This document shows positions 1-9,626 of a DNA stretch of 64,000 nt, one piece after another (positions within the stretch are counted from its first letter, which is position 1; every line of letters begins with the position of its first letter). The position numbers were made by a program, and so were the translations under genes. The notes beneath the pieces are model-generated. The model saw only the letters and a list, made by a program, of their open reading frames with translations. It was not told where the DNA came from and made no database searches. The DNA is taken from assembly GCA_026417415.1 (NCBI GenBank), contig JAOADG010000012.1, positions 1 to 64,000 of the forward strand, given 5' to 3'. Origin of the DNA: a bacterium. GTDB lineage: Bacteria > Electryoneota > JAOADG01.

Positions 1-39
1 TTTGATTAAATAAAAAACAAAAGGGAATTCAATAAAAAA

Positions 40-67
40 CCGCATCTCGAGGAGATGCGGTTTTTTT
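40..67. terminator. bidirectional intrinsic terminator
   Basis: A perfect 9-bp stem (ccgcatctc / gagatgcgg, 3-nt loop) is followed by seven T and preceded by a run of A, so it can terminate in both directions. It lies just beyond the stop of the minus-strand outer-membrane protein gene and would end that transcript. Confidence 0.85.
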
Positions 68-86
68 ATGAGGTTTTCAGAGTAAA

Positions 87-1229
87 TTACTTCACATCAG
101 GTGTGTAAGTAAGTGAAGCCATCGTTGACCAATCACCAGCAGAACCAGTCAAGAAATACGGTCCCCGATTGATTAAATTTTTATCCAAATTCAGATCAAG
201 TGCAAAGTTACCTTTCTTAAAACCAGCACCTAAATAAAGATTAGTTACTGAACTGGCATTCTCGTAACCTGTTGTATTATTATCATCGGAATAAGTTGTC
301 CATGCACGCTCTGCACCGAATCGACCAACCATCCAATTATTTACAGATCCTTCAAAACCAAATTTGTAATATGGGAAAACCATACTAGATGTTTTAACAG
401 ATACTGACGGTGCACCGGATGGTTCAGTTTTATCTTCTGAGTTTTCAATAGCAATTCCGACATCTGATACGAAGAAAGCTTTATCGTTCATCTTACTACT
501 AAATCCTGCACCCAAGCCGATAGCAGTGCTAGATAATGAACGCTTGCCAACATTCGTTACATCAATACCTTGATTAAGCATTTGAAATCCGAGATGAGGA
601 ATTAAATATACACCCTCATCCAGTTCATACCAATAACGTGCATTAAGATTAAGTTTCATTCCACCATTGGGCTTGGAAACATCATTGCCTTGAGCATTTT
701 TATCAGTGAATGTATGATTACGGAAACGTAAGGACGCTTCAAGTTGTTCCATCAAAGTAATACCAAAACCTAATCCTAAATACATTTGCGAACGTTCGGT
801 CTTATCATTGGTGGCTTTACTTTTCCAGCTATTTTGATAGAGAGATAAATTAAATCCAAATGGCATTTCACTTAATTTGCGTCCATAGAAAAAGTTTAAT
901 TTTGGTGCTGTAACGTTTTCACCTGTTCCATTTTCATCTACTACTGGTCCATAAATACCACCTTCGGGTACATCCAGATTATCAAGGTATAAACCATAAT
1001 ATCCTGTCCCGAACTGATAATGGCCGCCCAAAGTATAGACACCACCACTAAGTGTCATCGTTGCAATATAAGGATAATCTATCACGGTCTGTGGATAGAC
1101 ATTGATATTTGAACGATCTTTCATCACATTTCCTACATTACCAAGTGTTAAAACACTGGTACCAGAAGCAAACACAGAACTAACAATAACCATCAATGAT
1201 AAGAAAACGAGCAGTAGCTTTTTGCTCAT
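87..1229 (-). CDS. outer-membrane beta-barrel protein, function unknown
   Basis: A 380-residue protein with a clear Sec signal peptide (KK, hydrophobic core LLLVFLSLMVIVSSVF, cleavage near ASG at residues 21-23). The mature part alternates short amphipathic strands rich in aromatic and Gly residues with polar turns, as expected of an outer-membrane beta-barrel; strands such as YKFGFEGSV and NLYLGAGFKKG near the C-terminus support this. A strong Shine-Dalgarno (AAAGGAG) precedes the ATG. It is a single-gene unit closed by a terminator and divergent from a lipoprotein gene. I cannot assign a substrate. Porin-like or surface-anchoring roles are both possible. Confidence 0.7.
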   Translation of the reverse strand: MSKKLLLVFLSLMVIVSSVFASGTSVLTLGNVGNVMKDRSNINVYPQTVIDYPYIATMTLSGGVYTLGGHYQFGTGYYGLYLDNLDVPEGGIYGPVVDENGTGENVTAPKLNFFYGRKLSEMPFGFNLSLYQNSWKSKATNDKTERSQMYLGLGFGITLMEQLEASLRFRNHTFTDKNAQGNDVSKPNGGMKLNLNARYWYELDEGVYLIPHLGFQMLNQGIDVTNVGKRSLSSTAIGLGAGFSSKMNDKAFFVSDVGIAIENSEDKTEPSGAPSVSVKTSSMVFPYYKFGFEGSVNNWMVGRFGAERAWTTYSDDNNTTGYENASSVTNLYLGAGFKKGNFALDLNLDKNLINRGPYFLTGSAGDWSTMASLTYTPDVK

Positions 1230-1465
1230 AATGGGATCTCCTTTTTAAATAGAACTTGAAAACAGATTCGATAGCGTCTTTTGTACAAGTAAAATGGGTT
1301 AGTCAGTAAACCCTCCGTAAAATACAGCAAATTTATCTAAATTTACAAGTTCTTACTTCAACTGTACACAAAAAATGCTTTCCAAAAAAATTGACCCTGC
1401 TTGCGAAATGAAAAGAACCTATTTAACTTTCGTTTACATCTTTAATCTGTTGAAGAGAGGTCTTC

Positions 1466-2389
1466 ATGAATTTCCGTATGTTTCATTACTTCTTCGTTGC
1501 TATCATTTCAATCGTGTTGTTGGGCTGTGGTGAAGACAGCACAAAACCAATTCTTACTACTCGTGAAACAAGGGATAGTGATGATTCTGAAGTTGCTTTA
1601 TTTGTTGCAAAAGCATTCAGCAAGTTTATGGTTGCTGTAGAAGATCATAAATCTCATTTCGGTATCAATGGTGGTGTGGATTACAATGTATTTCGACCAA
1701 TTGAATGGAGATCACAAACAACGCCAGCACCAGGGTTAGGAATTTTGTGGACCAATTTATATTACTATCGGACCATTCAAAATACAGATTTACAAATTTT
1801 AAGATTTGATAATGCTATCCCATCAAGTACACCGTTTCGACCTGCAAGATTAGAGCATGGATTGTATCGGTATGGTCAACTTTCAATTGTGGTCAATTCT
1901 CCAGCCATTCCAGATTCAATGAGAAATTTTCCCATTGCATATGATATCATTGAGTTTGATATGCGATATGAAGGTGATCCCAATAATCCAACCACTTTTC
2001 AAGGCGTGGGAGATTTGTCCGGTGTAGTCAATGTTCGAATTGATTTTAGTTCACCACAAGGTCGTGGAAGCATTCAGCAATCTGACACCATTCGAACACA
2101 TGTAGTATTTAATCAGGTTGGAATTAGACAAGGGGATTTTAGTGGAAATGTTACCTTTACAGGAATGTATCCATATTACAATCCTTTAACGGATGTACGC
2201 AGTTTTTCAAGAAAACGTATGGATGTAACCATTTCCGTTGATTCACGTGGAAGGGGAACAGGTACAATTTGGATGAATGGTGAAGAAAGAGTAAGATTAT
2301 TTTTTAATGGAAGACCCTATTATTATACTGGTACTTATACTGTACGTGCCAACGGTTTTTCTCGTGAGTATCCTATAGTCATTCAATAA
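1466..2389 (+). CDS. putative lipoprotein
   Basis: A 307-residue protein whose N-terminus has a hydrophobic segment ending in the lipobox LLGC, so Cys21 is the probable lipidation site. The rest has no recognisable domain; it is rich in aromatic, Arg and Gly residues and looks like a beta-rich envelope protein. The AGAGG sequence upstream of the ATG gives a plausible ribosome binding site. It stands alone: divergent from the outer-membrane barrel gene and closed by the terminator at 2463-2489. Its function is unknown. Confidence 0.65.
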   Translation: MNFRMFHYFFVAIISIVLLGCGEDSTKPILTTRETRDSDDSEVALFVAKAFSKFMVAVEDHKSHFGINGGVDYNVFRPIEWRSQTTPAPGLGILWTNLYYYRTIQNTDLQILRFDNAIPSSTPFRPARLEHGLYRYGQLSIVVNSPAIPDSMRNFPIAYDIIEFDMRYEGDPNNPTTFQGVGDLSGVVNVRIDFSSPQGRGSIQQSDTIRTHVVFNQVGIRQGDFSGNVTFTGMYPYYNPLTDVRSFSRKRMDVTISVDSRGRGTGTIWMNGEERVRLFFNGRPYYYTGTYTVRANGFSREYPIVIQ

Positions 2390-2462
2390 CGGAATATGAT
2401 TTTGCAAAATACAATAGTAGTAGTAGTTTTATCCGATTAACGCCCTGTTGGTTTAAACTGGA

Positions 2463-2489
2463 ACGGGGCGATATCGCCCCGTTTTTTTT
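2463..2489 (+). terminator. intrinsic terminator after lipoprotein gene
   Basis: The 20-bp perfect palindrome acggggcgat/atcgccccgt is followed by eight T. It separates the lipoprotein gene from valS, whose start lies 27 bases downstream. Confidence 0.88.
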
Positions 2490-2515
2490 GAAGCTTTATC
2501 AATTGAACAAGGACT

Positions 2516-5227
2516 ATGAAAAAAGAAAATGTAATCAACAAAAAATCGTCAAGTGCTTACGACCCTTCACAAGTTGAACAGAAATGGTATCGTATATGGG
2601 AAGAAAGTGGTGCTTTCATTGCTTCTGATACCCAGCGTCCACCGTACGCGATTATGATACCGCCACCCAACATTACGGGTGCTTTGCATATGGGACATGC
2701 ATTAAATAATACCATACAAGATATTGTGATTCGTATGAAACGGATGCAAGGGTATGATGCGCTATGGCTACCCGGTACTGATCACGCAGGAATTGCTACT
2801 CAATCCGTGGTGGAAAAAAAATTACGTCTTGAAAATAAAACACGACACGATTTAGGAAGAGAGAAATTTATTGAAGAAGTTTGGAAATGGCGTGAGGAGT
2901 ACGGAAATCGAATTTTACAACAGCTTAGAAGATTAGGATGCTCGTGCGATTGGAGTAGAACACGATTTACTTTAGATGAAGGTTTATCAAGAGCAGTCCG
3001 AGAGGTTTTCTGTGCATTATATGATGAAGGATTAATTTATCGTGGTTTACGAATTGTAAACTGGTGTCCAACCTGTCACTCTGCGATTTCCGATGATGAG
3101 GTTGAACATCGTGACGAAGATGGCTTTTTATACGAAATTCGTTATCCATTGGTTTATGGTAATGAAGCATTAGTAGTGGCTACAACTCGACCAGAAACCA
3201 TGTTTGGCGATGTTGCAGTTGCGGTGCATCCGGATGATACAAGATGGAATAAATTCATTGGTAAAATGGTGCAATTACCACTTACCAATAGAACCATTCC
3301 TGTGATTGCAGATAACGCGGTGGAACTTGATTTTGGTACAGGTTGCTTGAAAATCACTCCTGCACATGATGCAAACGATTTTGAAATAGGGAAAAGGCAT
3401 CAACTCGAACCATTCTGTGTGATTTCTACAGATGGAACAATGAATCAAAATGCACCGGAAAAGTATCGTGGTTTAGACAGATTTGAATGCAGAAAAATTG
3501 CATTGCATGATTTGGAACAACAAGGATTGCTTCAAAAAATTGTTCCTTACAGGCATGCTGTGGGTCATTGTTATCGAACAGATGATGTCATTGAACCCTA
3601 CTTATCAGAACAATGGTTTGTTAAAATGGCAGATTTGGCACAACCTGCGCTTGATGCTTATCGTCAAGGACGAGTACGATTTATCCCAGCAAGATACGGA
3701 AAAATCTATGAGAGTTGGTTGGAAAATGTCCGTGACTGGTGTATTTCGCGGCAATTGTGGTGGGGACATAGAATTCCAATTTGGACTTGTAAAGATTGCG
3801 GATATATCCAAGCATACCGAAACGATCCGAAGCTTTGTCCCCAATGTAGTTCAACCCATTTAGAACAAGATCCAGATGTACTGGACACTTGGTTTTCATC
3901 ACAACTTTGGCCCTTTTCAACATTAGGTTGGCCTGATCAAACAGCAGATTTGAAAAAGTGGTACCCTACCAATTTACTTTCCACAGCCAGAGAAATCATT
4001 TTCTTTTGGGTTGCACGAATGGTCATGATGGGTGAAAAATTTATGAAAGATGTTCCATTTGATACGGTTTACATACACGGGACAGTGCTGGATTCTCTGG
4101 GAAGAAGGATGTCAAAATCGCTTGGAAATGGTATTGACCCAATTGATCTAATTGAAGAATATGGATGTGATGCAGTGCGCTTTTCTTTGATGATGTTGAA
4201 TACGGAGGGACAGGATATAAAACTTTCACCCGATAAAATGGAAATGGGAAAACACTTTGCAAACAAGATTTGGAATGCGATTCGGTTTGTATATACTGCG
4301 TTAGAAGATTACACACCTCCTAAACAGTCATCACATGAATTCAAAGAACGTGAAGATCGATGGATACTATCACGATTACAATACATTATTCAAGAAGTTA
4401 CTCTATCTATTGATGAATATCGTTTAAGAGAGGGTGCATTGGCATTGTATGAATTTTTTTGGAAAGAGTTTTGTGATTGGTACTTAGAACTCATTAAACC
4501 ACGGTTGAATGCAATTAAAAAAGATTTTCCAACTGAAGATGAAATCCAAAGTGCGAACGATGCGAAATGGGTAATGAATCAAGTAGTGGATAATTTTTTA
4601 AGATTATTGCATCCATATATGCCTCACATTTCAGAAGAATTATGGCAGGCCTATCCAAATGCGAAAAGAAATCAAGATGGATTACGCAATCTTTTAATCA
4701 AAGAATCGTGGTGTGCGCCATTGAATTCTAATCGTGATCTTCATTTAGAAGAGACATTTGAATTGACGATAGAACTGGTGCGAAATTTACGTGCTTTAAG
4801 AACCAGTGTCGGTTTGACCGAAAAAACACCAATACAAGTAATTTGTTCTACTTCATCTGAAAAGGTACTCTATGAGTTAGAAGAAATGCGGTCTGTGATT
4901 ATCCGTTCAGCAAAGTTATCTGAATTGATTGTTGGAAAAGATTTGGAACGACCAAAACATTCATTGTCATTTCTTTTACCTCAAGGTCCAACAGCGGTTT
5001 ATGTACCATTGGAAGGATTGGTGGATATTGAAGCAGAAAGAGTAAAAGCAGAAAAGAAGTTACAAGAATTGCAATTTCAATACGAGCAAAAAGAAGCACA
5101 ACTACAGAACGAAAATTTTATTCAACGTGCGAAACCCCATGCAATTCAAGTGATTGTTGAAGCGCGCAATCGAATTTATGAACAAATACAAATCTTAAAA
5201 GCGCATATTGATTATTTAATCAAGTAG
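2516..5227 (+). CDS. valS: valyl-tRNA synthetase
   Basis: Class I aminoacyl-tRNA synthetase that charges tRNA-Val in the cytoplasm. The 903 residues match the family length. The HIGH signature appears as HMGH at residues 58-61, the KMSKS loop as RMSKS at 531-535, and GTDHAGIATQ marks the N-terminal catalytic fold. The editing (CP1) domain includes TTRPETMFGDVAVAVHP. A zinc ribbon with CxxC pairs lies before the DVLDTWFSS motif. The last ~70 residues form the charged coiled-coil arm typical of ValRS. The ATG is preceded by AAGGA. It is a monocistronic unit, convergent with the RNase H gene. Confidence 0.97.
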   Translation: MKKENVINKKSSSAYDPSQVEQKWYRIWEESGAFIASDTQRPPYAIMIPPPNITGALHMGHALNNTIQDIVIRMKRMQGYDALWLPGTDHAGIATQSVVEKKLRLENKTRHDLGREKFIEEVWKWREEYGNRILQQLRRLGCSCDWSRTRFTLDEGLSRAVREVFCALYDEGLIYRGLRIVNWCPTCHSAISDDEVEHRDEDGFLYEIRYPLVYGNEALVVATTRPETMFGDVAVAVHPDDTRWNKFIGKMVQLPLTNRTIPVIADNAVELDFGTGCLKITPAHDANDFEIGKRHQLEPFCVISTDGTMNQNAPEKYRGLDRFECRKIALHDLEQQGLLQKIVPYRHAVGHCYRTDDVIEPYLSEQWFVKMADLAQPALDAYRQGRVRFIPARYGKIYESWLENVRDWCISRQLWWGHRIPIWTCKDCGYIQAYRNDPKLCPQCSSTHLEQDPDVLDTWFSSQLWPFSTLGWPDQTADLKKWYPTNLLSTAREIIFFWVARMVMMGEKFMKDVPFDTVYIHGTVLDSLGRRMSKSLGNGIDPIDLIEEYGCDAVRFSLMMLNTEGQDIKLSPDKMEMGKHFANKIWNAIRFVYTALEDYTPPKQSSHEFKEREDRWILSRLQYIIQEVTLSIDEYRLREGALALYEFFWKEFCDWYLELIKPRLNAIKKDFPTEDEIQSANDAKWVMNQVVDNFLRLLHPYMPHISEELWQAYPNAKRNQDGLRNLLIKESWCAPLNSNRDLHLEETFELTIELVRNLRALRTSVGLTEKTPIQVICSTSSEKVLYELEEMRSVIIRSAKLSELIVGKDLERPKHSLSFLLPQGPTAVYVPLEGLVDIEAERVKAEKKLQELQFQYEQKEAQLQNENFIQRAKPHAIQVIVEARNRIYEQIQILKAHIDYLIK

Positions 5228-5353
5228 ATATTTTTGATTTGCATTTTTGCATTGAGTTTCAGCAACGAATAAACATGCAAGAAGCATCATAGATTCCCCT
5301 TTTCTTGGATGCTTAGAAATAAGAAAAAGTATTAATGTATTAGATAGAAAATG

Positions 5354-5845
5354 TCAATCGTTATTCTTGAAAAGTTGATTTTTAATTCCATATCTAGACA
5401 ACAATTGCAGAAATTCTTTTCTTAAAGATTCATCAATTTCATCTTGATGATCTAAAGCGAAATTGGCAAGTTTGTCAGCAATTCTATTTTGTATTCGTGG
5501 AATATGAACAATTGTAACAAAGTGAAGATTGGTAAGAAGAGTAATTGCAACGTGATGTAGTGGCAACAACTCTTTAGATCGGACTTTCCAATTTCCTATG
5601 ATCTGCTCAGCAAGCAATTGACTGTCAGTGTAGATTGTTGCAGTTTGATAGGGATGTTGTTTTAACCAAAGTAATGAAAGAATAAAAGCAAAATATTCTG
5701 CTTGATTATTTGTATATATCCCAAGACGTAAACACCATTTGGCTATAGTACGAGAAGATTTCTTAACTATTCCTGCTGCAGAAGATTCACCGGGATTGTG
5801 TCGTGAAGCTCCATCTATCCAAATCAAAAAATGGTTTGCTCTCAA
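5354..5845 (-). CDS. RNase HI-family ribonuclease
   Basis: RNase H fold protein that probably cleaves the RNA strand of RNA-DNA hybrids. The four acidic catalytic positions are visible: Asp in WIDGASRHNPG, Glu in NNQAEYFAF, Asp in YTDSQLLAEQ and Asp in NRIADKLAN. The reading frame is open up to a TTG at 5881, but no ATG precedes the domain. I place the start at the TTG at 5845-5843 because it overlaps the upstream stop as TTGA and gives the usual short leader before the first catalytic strand (163 aa); the TTG at 5881 would give 175 aa. Pairing with a C4 zinc-ribbon gene also occurs in Actinobacteria and suggests coupled expression. Confidence 0.85.
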   Translation of the reverse strand: MRANHFLIWIDGASRHNPGESSAAGIVKKSSRTIAKWCLRLGIYTNNQAEYFAFILSLLWLKQHPYQTATIYTDSQLLAEQIIGNWKVRSKELLPLHHVAITLLTNLHFVTIVHIPRIQNRIADKLANFALDHQDEIDESLRKEFLQLLSRYGIKNQLFKNND

Positions 5846-6576
5846 TCCTTTAAATCCATAGTAATCAACACGCGTCCGCAAGATTCACAAAGAATAAAAT
5901 CATGCAAAGTTTTGATTTCTACTTGTCTTTGAGGGGGTACGATATTAAAACATCCACCACAAGCGCCGTTTTCTTTTAAAAATGCAATACCTTTTCCGGA
6001 ACGAGCTTTTCTTATCCGTTCATAGTGGTTATAGATGGGGACAGCAATTTTGGTGACGGTTTCTTCGCGCATTTTTTTAAGTCTAATTTCCTCTTCGGAC
6101 ACGTCTTGAACAACATCTTCCAAATCTTTTTTAAGTTTAAGAAAATCAATTTTTAGTTGGTGTATATGCTTTTCTAAACGGGATTGTTCATCTTCTTTTT
6201 TTTGAAGTTCTTGTCCAACACGTTGGATCTCTTCTGAATTTTTTCCGAGAAGTTTTTGGAGTTCTTCAATTTCTTTGGTTAATGCTTCATATTCACGATT
6301 GGAAGTGACTGTATATAACTGGTCTTCGTATTGTCGTTTTCTGATTCTTGCTTCTTCAATACCACGTGTTAAACTAAGACGACGCTCATTTAACTGTTCA
6401 ATGGTTCGTATGGTTTGAACCAACAGTTGATCGAAACGATTGATTTGGTTTTGGAGTTTTTCTAATTCTGTGGGCAACTCACCACGATCTTCTTCAATAT
6501 CGGATAGTTGGTCATCAATTTCTTGTAAATGAATCAGATATTTCAACTGTTCGCGAAGATGTTCTGTGTCCGTCAC
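5842..6576 (-). CDS. coiled-coil C4-type zinc-ribbon protein (DUF164/CT398-like)
   Basis: 244 residues: a long heptad-rich coiled coil (about residues 10-180) followed by a zinc ribbon with two Cys pairs, GACGGC and LCESCG near the C-terminus. Proteins of this family bind nucleic acid or partner proteins; their biochemical role is not settled. The start is GTG at 6576, with GGAG 6 bases upstream. The stop overlaps the likely TTG start of the RNase H gene, so the two are probably translated together. Confidence 0.85.
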   Translation of the reverse strand: MTDTEHLREQLKYLIHLQEIDDQLSDIEEDRGELPTELEKLQNQINRFDQLLVQTIRTIEQLNERRLSLTRGIEEARIRKRQYEDQLYTVTSNREYEALTKEIEELQKLLGKNSEEIQRVGQELQKKEDEQSRLEKHIHQLKIDFLKLKKDLEDVVQDVSEEEIRLKKMREETVTKIAVPIYNHYERIRKARSGKGIAFLKENGACGGCFNIVPPQRQVEIKTLHDFILCESCGRVLITMDLKD

Positions 6577-6603
6577 TTTTACTCCATACCTTTATTCATT
6601 GAA

Positions 6604-6641
6604 CAAAACAAAAAAGGAATGAGCAAGATTCTCATTCCTTT
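6604..6641 (-). terminator. minus-strand intrinsic terminator after the CAT tRNA
   Basis: An 11-bp stem (aaaggaatgag / ctcattccttt, 7-nt loop) is followed on the minus strand by TTTTTTGTTTTGTT. It lies between the minus-strand tRNA and the zinc-ribbon gene, so it should end the tRNA transcript. Confidence 0.75.
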
Positions 6642-6734
6642 ATAGTATTGAAATGTAATTCGTTGATATCGAACTACATTGATAAACTTTCATTGGTAAA
6701 ATGTCGTTATCCATAAATACTTTGTTTGTTTCCG

Positions 6735-6808
<74 letters not shown>

Positions 6809-7236
6809 CAATTTCTCCAAACAACAATATAAACACCAAACTTCTATTTTAACAAACTTAACAAATTCACTCTAAGAGCACAAAACAATCAAAACATAAT
6901 CCCTGATTTTTCTTAAGATATGATGAAAAGAATTTTCAAAAATCCTTGTAGGAATTACGTAATTTCTTCCAATGGATCTGATGGTAAAAAACCATTGATT
7001 TAAAATTCCAAACTATAATAATACATCATAAGCAATGTACAAATTGATCCATCAATCAAACTGAAATAACACCTAATGAACAATAGATTTTTTGGGTTGA
7101 ATAATAGAAAACAATTCCAATTGTCCTGATGTAACTTTTTAATACCTTTTGAAGAACAAAACACTAAAGAATAATGTGAAACTCTAAAATAACAGACGTT
7201 TCTGATATCAATTACGAAAATTAAATAAACAATCTA
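6809..7236. other. gene-free spacer between tRNA and ferritin-like gene
   Basis: About 430 bases of AT-rich sequence with no convincing ORF, RNA fold or repeat. It must carry the tRNA promoter at its left end. No clear terminator for the ferritin-like gene was found. Confidence 0.5.
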
Positions 7237-7749
7237 TCAAAAGGGTGAAAAATTATTCTGTGCCCAATACTCTTCTCGCAATTCTTGTGCTGCTCGCGAA
7301 AACGCACCGGCATGCGACATTTCCCATTCTAACAATTGTAAGTAGAAATCGCGTAATTCACCGGGACCAGCTTCTTCTGCCAATCTTCTATAACGGTCAA
7401 TAGCCGCTTGTTCCAACTGTTGGCCTACGGATAGAGCGGTCATTTCAAAGTGTGCATCTTTTAAACGGGTTCTTAGTTCTTTTGAAAAGATAGGATGATC
7501 TCCTTCCATATCGGTGACAGGAATAGGAGGGACTTTTTCTAAAGGTTCATCGTTCAATAGATGAGCATACTGCTTTTTTAACCAAGCAAGGTGTTCCGCT
7601 TCTTCTTGAGCCAAATTTTGAAAAACCTCTTTTCCTTTTGGATCGCTTGTTCGTGATGCTGCTACTGTAAAAAATTCAATACCGGTGCGTTCTGCAATCA
7701 TTGCTTCTTTGAGACCTTCCAGTAATTTTTGTTTGGTGCTTTGGTTCAT
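7237..7749 (-). CDS. ferritin-like/rubrerythrin-type diiron protein
   Basis: 170 residues forming a four-helix ferritin-like bundle. The two half-sites of a diiron centre are visible: Glu in AERTGIEFF, then EEAEH in the first pair, and Glu in LEQAAIDRY followed by EWEMSH in the second. It lacks the rubredoxin Cys4 domain of classical rubrerythrin, so it resembles rubrerythrin-like peroxidase or stress proteins. The ATG is preceded by AGGAG at 6-base spacing. It is a single-gene unit. A role in peroxide or iron handling in the cytoplasm is inferred from the family. Confidence 0.82.
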   Translation of the reverse strand: MNQSTKQKLLEGLKEAMIAERTGIEFFTVAASRTSDPKGKEVFQNLAQEEAEHLAWLKKQYAHLLNDEPLEKVPPIPVTDMEGDHPIFSKELRTRLKDAHFEMTALSVGQQLEQAAIDRYRRLAEEAGPGELRDFYLQLLEWEMSHAGAFSRAAQELREEYWAQNNFSPF

Positions 7750-7883
7750 AATGGCTCCTATAACAACATTTAAGATTGTTTTCTAAAATATACTTGAAAA
7801 AAGGTACAGAAGAAATTGAAGAATCACGATTCGCATTCTGAAGGAAAGTATTGTAGTTTGATTGAATTCAAAGATAACAATTT

Positions 7884-8789
7884 ATGAAAACACGTTATGC
7901 TTACATCGGTGTTGGTATAGCCATTTTTGCTTTTGCTTGGTCTGCAATTTTTATACGTTTTGCAAACGAAGCACCACCACTAATCATTGCTTTCTATAGA
8001 ATGCTTATTGCTTCTTTATTTTGGACACCATTTTTCTTTATCAAAAATACAAAACAGAAAAAACATCCAAAGTTAACCCAAAAACATTGGAAATGGATAA
8101 TTTTAGCAGGACTTTTTTTATGCTTTCATTTTGCTACTTGGATTACATCACTAACTCTCACGACAGTGGGTTCAGCAGTTTTCATGATTTTATTGCAACC
8201 CCTTTTAATTGCAACCGCAGCACATATTTGGTTAAAAGAGCACCTCAAAAAGATTCATTTCATCGCATTGGCATTAACCATAATGGGTGCGATCTTAATC
8301 ACGTGGGGTGATATACAAATTAAAAAAGAGTATCTGATTGGAGATATTTTAGCGCTTATTGGAGCAGCGTTGGCAGGAGGTTACTTATTTATAGCAAGGT
8401 TAACGCAAACAGGATTCGTTGGTACAAAAGAAGGATTACATTTGTTTCAGTATCTACCGATTGTGTATTGGGTAGCCACCTTTGGTTTATTGGTTTTATG
8501 CATACTTTCAAATAACTCTTTTTTTCCATATTCCACAAAAACATGGTGGGCATTGCTTGGAACTGGAGTCGTTCCAACCATAATCGGACACAGCTTATTC
8601 AATTGGGCAATGAAACACCTTCCTGCACTTACCGTGAACATTGCATTGGTTGGAGAACCGATTGGTTCTACCATTCTTGCATGGATTTTTTTTCAAGAAC
8701 CGATCTCATTTGGAATTTTGCTGGGAGGTCCAATTATGATCATTGCAGTCATTTTAGTAGTCAAATCACCAACAAAATCTGAAACTTGA
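7884..8789 (+). CDS. EamA/DMT-family transporter
   Basis: 301 residues with ten predicted membrane helices in two homologous halves of five, the drug/metabolite transporter layout. The first half begins with FAWSAIFIRFANEAPP and the second ends with LVGEPIGSTILAWIFFQEPIS, both typical of EamA repeats. It acts in the inner membrane, most likely as a metabolite exporter; the substrate cannot be told from sequence. It lies alone, convergent with the methyltransferase gene. Confidence 0.88.
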   Translation: MKTRYAYIGVGIAIFAFAWSAIFIRFANEAPPLIIAFYRMLIASLFWTPFFFIKNTKQKKHPKLTQKHWKWIILAGLFLCFHFATWITSLTLTTVGSAVFMILLQPLLIATAAHIWLKEHLKKIHFIALALTIMGAILITWGDIQIKKEYLIGDILALIGAALAGGYLFIARLTQTGFVGTKEGLHLFQYLPIVYWVATFGLLVLCILSNNSFFPYSTKTWWALLGTGVVPTIIGHSLFNWAMKHLPALTVNIALVGEPIGSTILAWIFFQEPISFGILLGGPIMIIAVILVVKSPTKSET

Positions 8790-8823
8790 GAGAAATAACA
8801 AGAAGTGAAATTTAAAGTATAAA

Positions 8824-9618
8824 CTACTGTAATTTTCTTGCTAAAATATGTACACGATCATCGTTTTCTGAACCGCGAGAAAAGGTCGTATTGGAATAGA
8901 CCGAAAGAATGTGAAAATTAGCTTGTGAAGCGGTTTGTATCATTTCATCAATGGAATAAATTTTTTGCATGTGTTTTTCTACATAGACCGTAGTGGGATC
9001 GTTTGAATGGATGATTTCAAAATCATTGTAGTGGATTTGATTTTCTTCATTGTACCAACTGTGTCGCCAATAAGTCCAATCACCATAAGTTTGGATTTCA
9101 CACCAATGGTTTAGATTCCGCAAACTGTTTCGTTCAGTACATAAATCAAACAAAAACAATCCATTTGGGATCAGAGCATTATACACTCGTTGAAAAAACT
9201 TTAGTACTTCTGTAATGTTCAATAAATAGTTCATACTATCATATACAGTAAAAAGTGCAGCAAGATTTTGAAAGGTAAAGGTGTGAAAACTTTCTACTTC
9301 AAAGTTTAATTGATAATTTGATTTTTTCCTTGCAACTTGAATCATTTCTTCAGATGCATCAAAGCCAGTAATTGCAATTCCTTTTCGAAACAATTGAATG
9401 GTGATATTTCCTGAACCACAACCACCTTCACACCAAATGCCATTTGGTACGTTTGAGCGCTTGAAAACTTCGTAAATGTAATTGGACCAAAAAATGTAAT
9501 TCACATGCCACATTAGTTGGTCATAAAAGTTTGACAAAAGACAATAGGGTTTTATTGGTATAACGCGATTAGCAGTTGTTGACAATGGCTTCGGCTGCTT
9601 AGAGGACTTTGAACGCAT
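8824..9618 (-). CDS. class I SAM-dependent methyltransferase
   Basis: About 264 residues. Motif I of the Rossmann fold is visible as EGGCGSGNITIQLF, followed by the acidic ribose-binding residue in ITGFDASEEMI and by ALFTVYDSMNYLL at motif IV, so SAM binding is well supported. The substrate is unknown. The frame opens with a TTG at 9621 directly followed by ATG at 9618; I prefer the ATG. No good Shine-Dalgarno is seen, and the gene starts 9 bases after the rex stop, so translation may be coupled to rex. Confidence 0.83.
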   Translation of the reverse strand: MRSKSSKQPKPLSTTANRVIPIKPYCLLSNFYDQLMWHVNYIFWSNYIYEVFKRSNVPNGIWCEGGCGSGNITIQLFRKGIAITGFDASEEMIQVARKKSNYQLNFEVESFHTFTFQNLAALFTVYDSMNYLLNITEVLKFFQRVYNALIPNGLFLFDLCTERNSLRNLNHWCEIQTYGDWTYWRHSWYNEENQIHYNDFEIIHSNDPTTVYVEKHMQKIYSIDEMIQTASQANFHILSVYSNTTFSRGSENDDRVHILARKLQ

Positions 9619-9626
9619 CAATCAAA

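Noticed and set aside
5282-5314. Inverted repeat aagcatc/gatgctt after valS
   Set aside because: 19-nt loop and no T-run after it, so terminator function is not supported.
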